Part shown: in pieces, positions 1-6,530 of the stretch
Numbering within the stretch: position 1 is the stretch's first letter
Layout of the letters: each line of letters opens with the position of its first letter
Source: Euryarchaeota archaeon UBA4
GTDB lineage: Archaea; Thermoplasmatota; Poseidoniia; Poseidoniales; Thalassarchaeaceae
Direction of reading: 5' to 3'
NCBI GenBank assembly: GCA_002497985.1
Contig: DAFQ01000042.1
Span: forward strand, 1 to 9,949
DNA: 9,949 nucleotides
The notes under the pieces: model-generated
Seen by the model: only the letters and a program-made list of their open reading frames with translations
What the model was told of the DNA's origin: nothing
The model's database searches: none
Program-made: the position numbers and the translations under genes

Positions 1-884
1 CCCTCCTGCATCGCCACTAGGAGTGCCTGCTGCTCCTCCATCCTGAGCATCCTTATCTCATCTATGTAGAGGACTCCCTTGTTGGCCCGGTGCACTGCTC
101 CGGGCTCGACCCTCTCGTGAGCGGGAGTGGCTAGATCGGCACCGGACTGAAACGGGTCGTGCCTGACATCACCGAGGAGCGCTCCAGCCAGAGTGCCGGT
201 CGCATCGATGAATGGCGGATCGTCGTTTCTGCTCCTCTTTATCAGGAGCTTCGGGATGTTTGACTCGTCGCCCGCCGTGAGTCTGGTCCTCAGGAAGAAG
301 TAACCAAAAATCAGCAGGAATGACCCAAAGATTAGCGTCATAATGTCGCCTGTTTGCAATACTGCTAGAATTAAGGCTGCGCCAATCACCATTACGACGA
401 ACAGAAGAGTCCGGTTTGTGCGCTCCCTCTGGAGCCTCGTCTGCGCCTTCCTCTCTGATATAATCGCGGAGCCCCTGCCAGCGGGAACGGTCCTGACCCT
501 TGGCTCATTCTCGTCCTCCGTGTTCCTGTATACAAGAACGTCCTCGAGGCTGTCCTTGGGAAGGAACTCGGTCATTGAGCGGGCGAGCATCGACTTGCCT
601 GTACCTGGGTCCCCCACCATTATCATGTGTCGACGTTGCTCTGCCGCCTTGCGTACGACGATTGAGGCGGCTTCCTGTCCGATTACCTGATCTACCAAAT
701 TCTCGGGAATGGGGACAGCAGCCGTGGAGGTGATGTCAACGCCATCTATCCACTCCTCTACGGGAGTCTCGCAAATGGGGTCCTTGTCCTCCCCAATTCC
801 GAATGCTGGGCCCTCTTCCCACGAGTCCAGATGATCCACAGGGGACTCTTGGAGCGTATCCTGGGATTCTGAATCATCGGACAT
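1..884 (-). CDS. lonB: Archaeal LonB-type membrane ATP-dependent protease, N-terminal part (truncated by window edge)
   Basis: This is the N-terminal 294 residues of a LonB protease, the membrane-anchored AAA+ protease that degrades misfolded or regulatory proteins at the inner face of the archaeal membrane. I translated it from the reverse complement of base 884. Visible features are an acidic leader (residues 1-60), the conserved segment DQVIGQEAA (65-73), Walker A GDPGTGKS (91-98), two hydrophobic helices (about 160-178 and 181-199), and Walker B GVLYIDEI (270-277, Asp275/Glu276). Membrane helices inserted between Walker A and Walker B are the hallmark of archaeal LonB and are absent from bacterial LonA. 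The Ser-Lys protease domain would lie beyond base 1 and cannot be checked. The ATG at 884 is favoured by a GGAGGG Shine-Dalgarno sequence 7 nt upstream. The leader is longer than I remember for other LonB proteins. It may be cotranscribed with the surface-protein gene 75 bases upstream. Confidence 0.93.
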   Translation of the reverse strand, partial: MSDDSESQDTLQESPVDHLDSWEEGPAFGIGEDKDPICETPVEEWIDGVDITSTAAVPIPENLVDQVIGQEAASIVVRKAAEQRRHMIMVGDPGTGKSMLARSMTEFLPKDSLEDVLVYRNTEDENEPRVRTVPAGRGSAIISERKAQTRLQRERTNRTLLFVVMVIGAALILAVLQTGDIMTLIFGSFLLIFGYFFLRTRLTAGDESNIPKLLIKRSRNDDPPFIDATGTLAGALLGDVRHDPFQSGADLATPAHERVEPGAVHRANKGVLYIDEIRMLRMEEQQALLVAMQE

Positions 885-890
885 ATTGCA

Positions 891-896
891 CCCTCC
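891..896 (-). promoter_or_regulatory. Shine-Dalgarno sequence of lonB
   Basis: On the minus strand GGAGGG is followed by TGCAAT and then the lonB ATG. The spacing and the match to the archaeal anti-Shine-Dalgarno sequence support the ATG at 884 as start. It contrasts with the divergent genes near 4124-4223, which show no such sequence and look leaderless. This suggests lonB is translated from a longer or internal leader. Confidence 0.6.
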
Positions 897-898
897 GC

Positions 899-933
899 AG
901 CCCTTGCTGAGGCTGACACCTTCTTGAAGGTGT
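899..933 (-). other. Two adjacent stem-loops between the surface-protein gene and lonB
   Basis: ACACCTTC (916-923) and GAAGGTGT (926-933) are perfect inverted copies separated by 2 nt; as RNA this gives about a 7-bp stem with a 4-nt loop. Directly next to it, CAGCC (899-903) and GGCTG (911-915) form a 5-bp stem with a 7-nt loop. Both lie after the surface-protein stop and before the lonB Shine-Dalgarno sequence. No U-run follows on the minus strand, so a classical intrinsic terminator is not supported. They could be an RNA-processing site, a leader structure of lonB, or an operator. Confidence 0.4.
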
Positions 934-959
934 GTTAGAGAAGTAATTGCGAGAAATGC

Positions 960-3900
960 TCACTTTCTCCTACTGAGGTACTCTTCTCCGTAGTAGTGCC
1001 ACTGTTCCATGGACCAGCCTTCGGGGAGTCCCTCGGGAGGCAGTTTGGGGGACATTGGAGGTGGTGGTGGAGCAAGTCCGGGAGGCCTTGGGGGCGTGAC
1101 AACGGGCGTACTTTGCCGCTGGGTATCGTATCCGCTCTCATAGCTGTCATAATCGTAGACCTCCTGTCTTCTCCTGAGCACGACCGCTAGGCCGAGTGCT
1201 AGTGCCACAAGGACCAGGAGTGCAGAGCCTGCAATTCCGACAGTTAGTAGCGAAATCGAGGAGGAGGATGTGGAGTCGGGGCCCTGTTCCTCTTCTGGCG
1301 ATTCTATCACTTCAGAAGGCTTGGTGGCGAAGGTCTTGAATTGAGTTTGTGTAGCCCTGTCGAAACCATCCTGATCGACTGCGAAGACGCTCAGGGTGAA
1401 GTAGTCCCCAGCCCCGAGTCCCTCCCCTCCCACTGGGAGGATGATGAATGGGCCCAGACTGTAGGACGTTCCTGCCGAGTGGCAGATCCCGGTAATGCTG
1501 TTGCAGACAGTCCATCTCACTTCTATTTCGGACAATTCTAGTTCCCCGACATTCTGAATATGCACTGTTGGATTGGTCCCATAATCCTGGGTATCTATGG
1601 AGATATCGAGGTCGGATTCCCATTCGAGTGGCAGATCGTCGACCACTGTGAATGTGATGTCCAGGGATGATGACTCGCCGTGTCTGTCCTCCACCGTTAT
1701 CGAGACGATCTGCTGACCTGCCTCTTGCCAGCTCGCAGATAGTATTCCGGATATGGGGCTGAACATTACAGCACCGGGAACGAGGTTGGATGCGGTCACC
1801 CAAATCTCGTCATCGGGATCGTCCACATCTGTGATCATTTCCAATAGGTTGTACTCGAACTCCTCCCCCACCTTGAGCATGATGCCCTCGAGTTCGGATG
1901 AGTCAATCCTAGGTGCGTCATTGACATTGAGGACATGGAATGTGATAATTGTGTCAGAGGCCATATTGCCGTCGTCGGCCCTCACCGTGATGTCGACCAT
2001 CCCGAAGCCGTCGTCATCGAGGGCGTTGATATTCAGGGTCTGGCCGTAGATATTAGCCTCGACCAGGGACTCGTCCGATATTGAGATTAGTTCCAACGAT
2101 ATACCGGCCACTGAGACTTGCTGCCCGTTGTCATTGGTGTCGGAGAGGAAGGGTGTCAGGCCGAGACTGGATGAGCTTCCTTCGTTGAACGATTGTGTGG
2201 GAATTGGGGACCAACGTGGAGCCCCGTTTTCTATCACGTTGAACATTAGCAGTCCACTATTCGTGTCATCACCATCGCTAATCGTCAATTGTATTCCCTG
2301 TGGTACTGGGTTCCCTTGACTGTCCAAAATGACCTCGCTGAATCTTACCACTATCTCCCAGTTAACTGGATCCCACTCGATGAAGCTTGAGGAGCTACTG
2401 TCTATTTCCAGGAGTGAAAGGGGAGTCTCGGCATCCATTACCAGCCCGAATACGGAAATCCTCTCATCCGTGTCGACCTTCACAGTGGGCGTCCCGGCGA
2501 ATTCGGAATCGCCGTTGCCGAGGACTGTTGGCAATGAGTTTCTCAGTTCGAATGCGTTTTCGTAAACCAGCCAGTCACTAGCCTGTCCTGATGAGTCTGT
2601 CCACTTGACCCTCAGGTCATAGTAGCCAATCTGAGCACTCAGTGGGGTATCTATGGTGTGCAGATATCTGGCATTGTCCCCGGTGCCCAGAAGTTCCGCG
2701 TCCCTGATCCATGAATCGTCCCATAGGCCCCCTCCTGTCGGACTATACTGCAGTATTGGGTTCATCGAGCTAGTGTCATCTACCATGTCATTCGGGATGG
2801 CGTTTGTTTCGAATTGAACCGAGCTGCCCCTGTCTATGGTAGTACTGGAAATCGCGGCCGGTTGGCTGGGAGTTGGGGGTAGGTCGTGAATCGCATATTC
2901 GTCCATGGCGTTGTTCGAGGCAACCCTGTCGCCCTCTAATCCGGTTATCCTCGCTCTGAATGAAGTTGAGCCTAGGTTCACCATCTCAATATCATTAGTC
3001 TGGAACGAAGTACTGAATGTCTGAGTTGAGCCCACTCCGAGGTTACCCAGACCAGTCGATGCAATCTCGACCTCATCAGACCCGTCCATCCTCAGGATGG
3101 ATATCTGGCCCCCATCTGAATACGGGTCGACTCCGTTGTTCGTGACATCCACCCGAAGTTCCAGTGTGTCTCCCTGCTTGAATCCCGAATTTCCATTGGC
3201 ATTCGAGATCGAGAAGTCCGAGACTCCCACGTCAACCAGAGGGATCATGTCGAGATCTGCTGATGAGAGGAAGTTGTTGTAGGAGCTGTGGGGGCCGTCC
3301 ATGAGTGCCACAACCGGCCAGAAATTCTCGAATTGGGTATATCCCCCAGCCGCCCTGACTAGGCTAATTGGAACTGTCCATGACTTCTGAACGGGGTTGT
3401 TTGGAGTAAGGGTAAGTTGCTCGAACCCATTGTTTCCGCTGTTGAGCAGCCAGTCCCTGAAGTTGTGATGAGGCCTTACACCGTTGTCATATGCATCGCC
3501 ACCGACCTTCTCCGTAACTGCGGCGAATAGATAGACACTGACAGATGACTGAGAGCCGAGATATGTCGAGTCGACTGTGATGGTGACCTCATCGGTCGTC
3601 GAGTCGTGATCGGCACTCAGAACCATAGCATAGTTCGAAACATCTGAGTCCATGCAACCCCCAGCTGAGTAATCGGCATCGTAGTAGTTCGTCCCACCGG
3701 CTCCGACCTTGTAGCATGTGCCAGATTGCTTGTCGGCGAATGAGAATGTTGGATAGCCGGAGGATGCTGACATGATGTGGCTCCTTCGGTTTATTGGCCC
3801 GTCAGATGGCCATCCTCCAGAAGACGCCTCGAAGAAAGAGACGAAGGTGAAGTCCTCTGGATTGGAGGTCTTCAGGTTATCCAGGGAGGGCGAAGCACTG

Positions 3901-4124
3901 CTCATGCAAGGTCCGCACCAGTGCGCACCGACGTATTCCCCGAAGACTGTGTGACCAGGGCTTGTGGCATACATCTTTACTGCATCTTGACGGAGTTGCT
4001 GACGCGGATCTTCTTCGGAATCGAATGCGAATGCCCCGGAATAGCCCATCAGAATCACCAGTCCGGTTACTGTGAGGGCCTGAACGACTGGGCGCAGGGT
4101 GGTTACTCTCATCGTTTGAGGCAT
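960..4124 (-). CDS. Large membrane-anchored surface protein with N-terminal thioredoxin-like domain and Ig-like stalk
   Basis: This 1054-residue protein has the layout of a type I surface protein. Residues 5-33 are a Sec-type signal peptide (Arg6 and Arg11, hydrophobic 16-27, AFA cleavage site near 33). Residues about 45-165 look like a thioredoxin fold: Trp69-Cys70-Gly-Pro-Cys73, and a YPT motif at 124-126 whose Pro125 fits the family's cis-proline. Cys137 and Cys157 could form a second disulfide. Beta-rich segments follow: a CARDB-like domain (about 297-410), further Ig-like modules, a cadherin-like module (about 635-738, ending NVNDAP) and a He_PIG-like module (about 741-828). One membrane helix (about 957-983) is followed by Arg-Arg-Arg, a Tyr/Asp-rich stretch, a proline-rich linker (1007-1031) and an aromatic C-terminal motif (1034-1050). 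The likely role is extracytoplasmic disulfide exchange or reduction held away from the membrane; the substrate is unknown. Promoter spacing favours initiation at Met5 (base 4112) over Met1. Confidence 0.85.
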   Translation of the reverse strand: MPQTMRVTTLRPVVQALTVTGLVILMGYSGAFAFDSEEDPRQQLRQDAVKMYATSPGHTVFGEYVGAHWCGPCMSSASPSLDNLKTSNPEDFTFVSFFEASSGGWPSDGPINRRSHIMSASSGYPTFSFADKQSGTCYKVGAGGTNYYDADYSAGGCMDSDVSNYAMVLSADHDSTTDEVTITVDSTYLGSQSSVSVYLFAAVTEKVGGDAYDNGVRPHHNFRDWLLNSGNNGFEQLTLTPNNPVQKSWTVPISLVRAAGGYTQFENFWPVVALMDGPHSSYNNFLSSADLDMIPLVDVGVSDFSISNANGNSGFKQGDTLELRVDVTNNGVDPYSDGGQISILRMDGSDEVEIASTGLGNLGVGSTQTFSTSFQTNDIEMVNLGSTSFRARITGLEGDRVASNNAMDEYAIHDLPPTPSQPAAISSTTIDRGSSVQFETNAIPNDMVDDTSSMNPILQYSPTGGGLWDDSWIRDAELLGTGDNARYLHTIDTPLSAQIGYYDLRVKWTDSSGQASDWLVYENAFELRNSLPTVLGNGDSEFAGTPTVKVDTDERISVFGLVMDAETPLSLLEIDSSSSSFIEWDPVNWEIVVRFSEVILDSQGNPVPQGIQLTISDGDDTNSGLLMFNVIENGAPRWSPIPTQSFNEGSSSSLGLTPFLSDTNDNGQQVSVAGISLELISISDESLVEANIYGQTLNINALDDDGFGMVDITVRADDGNMASDTIITFHVLNVNDAPRIDSSELEGIMLKVGEEFEYNLLEMITDVDDPDDEIWVTASNLVPGAVMFSPISGILSASWQEAGQQIVSITVEDRHGESSSLDITFTVVDDLPLEWESDLDISIDTQDYGTNPTVHIQNVGELELSEIEVRWTVCNSITGICHSAGTSYSLGPFIILPVGGEGLGAGDYFTLSVFAVDQDGFDRATQTQFKTFATKPSEVIESPEEEQGPDSTSSSSISLLTVGIAGSALLVLVALALGLAVVLRRRQEVYDYDSYESGYDTQRQSTPVVTPPRPPGLAPPPPPMSPKLPPEGLPEGWSMEQWHYYGEEYLSRRK

Positions 4125-4134
4125 TGTGAACGCT

Positions 4135-4142
4135 GGTATAAC
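4135..4142 (-). promoter_or_regulatory. TATA-like box of the surface-protein gene
   Basis: The minus strand reads GTTATACC here. Its centre (about 4139) is 27 nt upstream of the second in-frame ATG at 4112, the usual distance from archaeal TATA box to transcription start. It is only about 15 nt from the ATG at 4124. No Shine-Dalgarno sequence is seen before either ATG. This fits a leaderless mRNA beginning at codon 5 of the longest reading frame. Confidence 0.45.
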
Positions 4143-4170
4143 AATGATGCATCCAAGTTCATCGGGAGAC

Positions 4171-4184
4171 GGCTCTATAGAGCC
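4171..4184. promoter_or_regulatory. Perfect 14-bp palindrome in the divergent intergenic region (candidate operator)
   Basis: GGCTCTATAGAGCC equals its own reverse complement. It lies in the 98-bp gap between the divergent surface-protein gene and trmI, 4 nt upstream of the trmI TATA-like box and about 30 nt upstream of the opposite one. Dyads of this size are typical binding sites for dimeric archaeal regulators, so it may control one or both genes. Its TATA core could instead be an alternative TATA box. No second copy was noticed in the window. Confidence 0.4.
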
Positions 4185-4188
4185 GCCA

Positions 4189-4202
4189 TAGTAATTGATA
4201 TT
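4189..4202 (+). promoter_or_regulatory. AT-rich TATA-like element of trmI
   Basis: TAGTAATTGATATT is the only strongly AT-rich run before trmI. Its centre lies about 23-30 nt upstream of the GTG at 4223. An in-frame TGA at 4196-4198 and the absence of ATG between it and 4223 leave GTG as the first start. No Shine-Dalgarno sequence is seen, so a leaderless GTG-initiated transcript is the simplest reading. Confidence 0.4.
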
Positions 4203-4222
4203 CTGGAAGTCCTCGGGATAAC

Positions 4223-5023
4223 GTGAGTGGCGAGTGGTTGGCTCTCAGAGAGGACGATGGCAGGGCGTACCTGCTTAGGCGCGCCCCTGGCGAAGTTAAG
4301 GTGAAGGGGCTCGGTAGGTTTGATGCGGAGAAGCTCCTAGAGGGGTACTCCCTGGGTGATCGGATCACCGTTGGACAAAAATCCCTCACAATAGTCGACC
4401 CTAGCCTCCCGGAAGCACGAAGAAACATGGCCCGGAGAGCCCAGGTTATTGGAGCCAAGGACTCGGGTTTTCTGATTTCCTGGATGGGGATAGGGGTTGG
4501 ATCAAGGGTTCTCGAGGGAGGGCATGGCTCCGCAGGACTTGCCATGCACCTAGCTAATGTGATGGGATCTTCTGGGACGCTTATCTCTGTGGAGTCGCGG
4601 CCGGAGCACGCTGAGGTTGGCCGTATAAACATGGATAGGCTGTCGGAGATACTCCCCGAGTTTCCTGACTGGCACTTGATTGATGGGGATCTCGTTGAAG
4701 TTGGAACTGTGGTCCCTGACATTTGTGGAGAGCTGGATGCTGCAATTATCGATGTAGCAGAGCCGTGGCTCGTAATTCCAATAGTGGAGCCCCTAATGAG
4801 GGCGGGAGGGCGGATAGCTTGCTACTGCCCCACTACTTCGCAGCTGGAGAAATCATGGGAGACCGCCCAGGACAACGGACTAGTAATCGAGTGGGCTGGA
4901 GAAATGATTGAACGTAGATGGGTGAAGGCCAGCAAGGGCGGAGTCAGGCCCGGGAACACCCCTATTGGGCACACGGCACTCCTACTGATAGCGGCCAAGG
5001 TGGCTACTTCTGAAGAGGAATGA
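4223..5023 (+). CDS. trmI: tRNA (adenine-N1)-methyltransferase TrmI
   Basis: This 266-residue protein is an archaeal TrmI, an AdoMet-dependent enzyme that makes 1-methyladenosine at position 58 (and 57 in some archaea) in the T-loop of tRNA, usually as a tetramer. Residues 1-70 form the small N-terminal beta domain. QVIGAKDSGFL (74-84) matches the conserved entry to the Rossmann domain. Motif I is VLEGGHGSAG (96-105), where most relatives have a more canonical AGxGSG. The acidic AdoMet ribose-binding residue is Glu124. The catalytic Asp motif is IIDVAEPW (175-182), and the C-terminal VRPGNTPIGHTALLL (241-255) is the family signature. The start is GTG. The gene lies 34 nt ahead of aspS on the same strand, consistent with a shared transcript of translation genes. 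Confidence 0.88.
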   Translation: MSGEWLALREDDGRAYLLRRAPGEVKVKGLGRFDAEKLLEGYSLGDRITVGQKSLTIVDPSLPEARRNMARRAQVIGAKDSGFLISWMGIGVGSRVLEGGHGSAGLAMHLANVMGSSGTLISVESRPEHAEVGRINMDRLSEILPEFPDWHLIDGDLVEVGTVVPDICGELDAAIIDVAEPWLVIPIVEPLMRAGGRIACYCPTTSQLEKSWETAQDNGLVIEWAGEMIERRWVKASKGGVRPGNTPIGHTALLLIAAKVATSEEE

Positions 5024-5057
5024 GCACCGTTGATAACACGGACCTGTTCCGAGGGGC

Positions 5058-6467
5058 ATGCGCGACAGTACCTCGTGGGAGCCTACATCATACAGGACCC
5101 ATACCATTGGACAGGTTTCACAGAACGGTTCCTCCATGGTGGGCTCAGAGGTAACAATAGCCGGGTACGCGGAAACCGTCAGAGGGAGAGGCGCAATTTG
5201 CTTCCTTATGTTGCGGGATGGTACAGGGCGCATTCAGGCATTCCTGAAGAAGGACAATATGGACGAGGGGAGTTTCGACTCGATTCAGGCGGCTTCTCGT
5301 GAATCCACCATACAAGTTACGGGTGTAGTGGCCCAGAAGAGGCCGCCCAAGGTTGCCGAGGGGGAACCCGTCCCTCCACCAGAGTACGAGGTTAGCGTTT
5401 CCTCTGGCTCCGTACTAGCAGAGGCTGCCACCCCCCTACCAGTTGGTGTCACTGATGATGTCCAGGTCGGACTTGATGTGCGACTTGACAATAGGCATCT
5501 AGATCTCAGGCGGGCCCACGTAAACGCGATGTTCCAATTAAGATCCAAAGTTCTCCAGTATGGCAGGGACCACCTGATCAAGGAGGGTTTCCAGGAAATC
5601 AATAGTCCGAAGATTATTGCTGCAGCTGCCGAAGGGGGCACTAACCTATTCCCAATGAAGTATTTCGAGACTGATGCCTACCTATCCCAGAGTCCTCAGT
5701 TGTACAAGCAGCTGGCAGTCCTAGGTGGCCTCGAGAGGGTTTTCGAGATTGGTCCGGCCTTCAGGGCTGAGAAGCATGATACTTATCGGCATCTCAATGA
5801 GTTCATCTCCTTCGATATAGAAGGTGCTTGGATGGATGACGAAGATGTGATGGGCGTGCAGGAGAGGATGATTCACCACATCTGGACCGAGGTTTCGTCG
5901 AATGACCAAGGACTTATGGACATCGTCAATGAATTCAGAGCAAGTCAAGGCCTAGATCCTGTTTTCGTGGAAGTCCCAAGTGTCCCTTTCCCTAGAATAC
6001 CCTACTGTGATGCCATTGAGATAGTAAAGGAAGGAGGGGGCGAGATTGAATGGGGCGATGATATTGAGAGCCACCACTGTGACCTGATAGCTGCTAAGTA
6101 CCCCGGTTTCCACTTCCTCCCCAGATGGCCAATGGCGATGAAACCATTCTACATCCACCACAAGGAGGAGGAAAAGGGGTCTACTGGCGGTCAGCTCAGT
6201 AGAGGATTCGACCTGAACTATGGGCGTGACGAGATGACCAGCGGCGGTGCGAGAGAGCATCGTGTTGATGTTTTAGAGCAGAATCTCAGAAACATGGGCC
6301 TCGAGCCTGACGACTTCACTTTCTACACTGATGGGTTCCGCTATGGCGCCCCCCCACATGCGGGTTGGGGCCTTGGCGTAGCGCGTCTGCTGATGGTTCT
6401 GACTGGGGCTGGAAATGTACGTGAAGTGGTGCTGTTCCCACGAGACAGGAGCCGCGTAACCCCTTGA
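5058..6467 (+). CDS. aspS: Aspartyl-tRNA synthetase, archaeal/eukaryotic type
   Basis: A class II synthetase of 469 residues that charges tRNA-Asp with aspartate. An OB-fold anticodon-binding domain (about 30-130, beginning EVTIAGYAE) precedes the catalytic domain. Class II motif 1 lies around 177-187 (FQEINSPK). The loop AEGGTNLFPMKYF (191-203) and SPQLYKQ (212-218) are typical of AspRS rather than AsnRS. Motif 2 contains FRAEKHDTYRHLNEF (235-249) with Arg236, and motif 3 contains GAPPHAGWGLGVARL (430-444) with Arg443. It ends with the usual archaeal RxTP-like tail. It is longer than the roughly 430-440 residues I remember for archaeal homologues because of a short N-terminal extension before YRTH (12-15) and extra residues at 91-108. 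An in-frame TAA at 5034 and no intervening ATG fix the start at 5058. Residue 107 is Pro where discriminating archaeal enzymes have Lys. Confidence 0.95.
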   Translation: MRDSTSWEPTSYRTHTIGQVSQNGSSMVGSEVTIAGYAETVRGRGAICFLMLRDGTGRIQAFLKKDNMDEGSFDSIQAASRESTIQVTGVVAQKRPPKVAEGEPVPPPEYEVSVSSGSVLAEAATPLPVGVTDDVQVGLDVRLDNRHLDLRRAHVNAMFQLRSKVLQYGRDHLIKEGFQEINSPKIIAAAAEGGTNLFPMKYFETDAYLSQSPQLYKQLAVLGGLERVFEIGPAFRAEKHDTYRHLNEFISFDIEGAWMDDEDVMGVQERMIHHIWTEVSSNDQGLMDIVNEFRASQGLDPVFVEVPSVPFPRIPYCDAIEIVKEGGGEIEWGDDIESHHCDLIAAKYPGFHFLPRWPMAMKPFYIHHKEEEKGSTGGQLSRGFDLNYGRDEMTSGGAREHRVDVLEQNLRNMGLEPDDFTFYTDGFRYGAPPHAGWGLGVARLLMVLTGAGNVREVVLFPRDRSRVTP

Positions 6468-6486
6468 TTGGAACATTACTAATGAA

Positions 6487-6497
6487 CCGAAAATAAC
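6487..6497 (+). promoter_or_regulatory. BRE/TATA-like promoter of the formyltransferase gene cluster
   Basis: CCGAAAATAAC sits in the 63-nt gap after aspS and resembles an archaeal BRE (CGAAA) joined to an AT-rich TATA element. A start about 26 nt downstream would give a leader of about 10 nt containing GAGGT (6524-6528), which is 2 nt before the ATG at 6531. It suggests that the four downstream genes form a transcription unit separate from aspS. Confidence 0.4.
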
Positions 6498-6530
6498 GGG
6501 TATCTGTAGCCCCTCCGCTAGACGAGGTCT

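Noticed and set aside
343..733. Plus-strand open frames opposite lonB
   Set aside because: The minus strand there encodes the Walker A region and membrane helices of LonB; the plus-strand frames have no family features.
899..933. Intrinsic terminator after the surface-protein gene
   Set aside because: The stem-loops are not followed by a U-run on the minus strand, so only a generic structured element is claimed.
5030..5302. 90-codon open frame overlapping the start of aspS
   Set aside because: It lies in another frame across the well-conserved AspRS N-terminus, has no recognisable domain, and is a shadow of aspS.
6349..6355. Run of seven C within aspS motif 3 as a programmed or accidental frameshift site
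   Set aside because: The frame continues through conserved motif 3 to the normal C-terminus, so there is no sign of a shift.
5058..6467. Asparaginyl-tRNA synthetase as an alternative identity for the class II synthetase
   Set aside because: The catalytic loops AEGGTNLFPMKYF and SPQLYKQ are AspRS type; AsnRS would show the EGGS and SWQLY-like variants.
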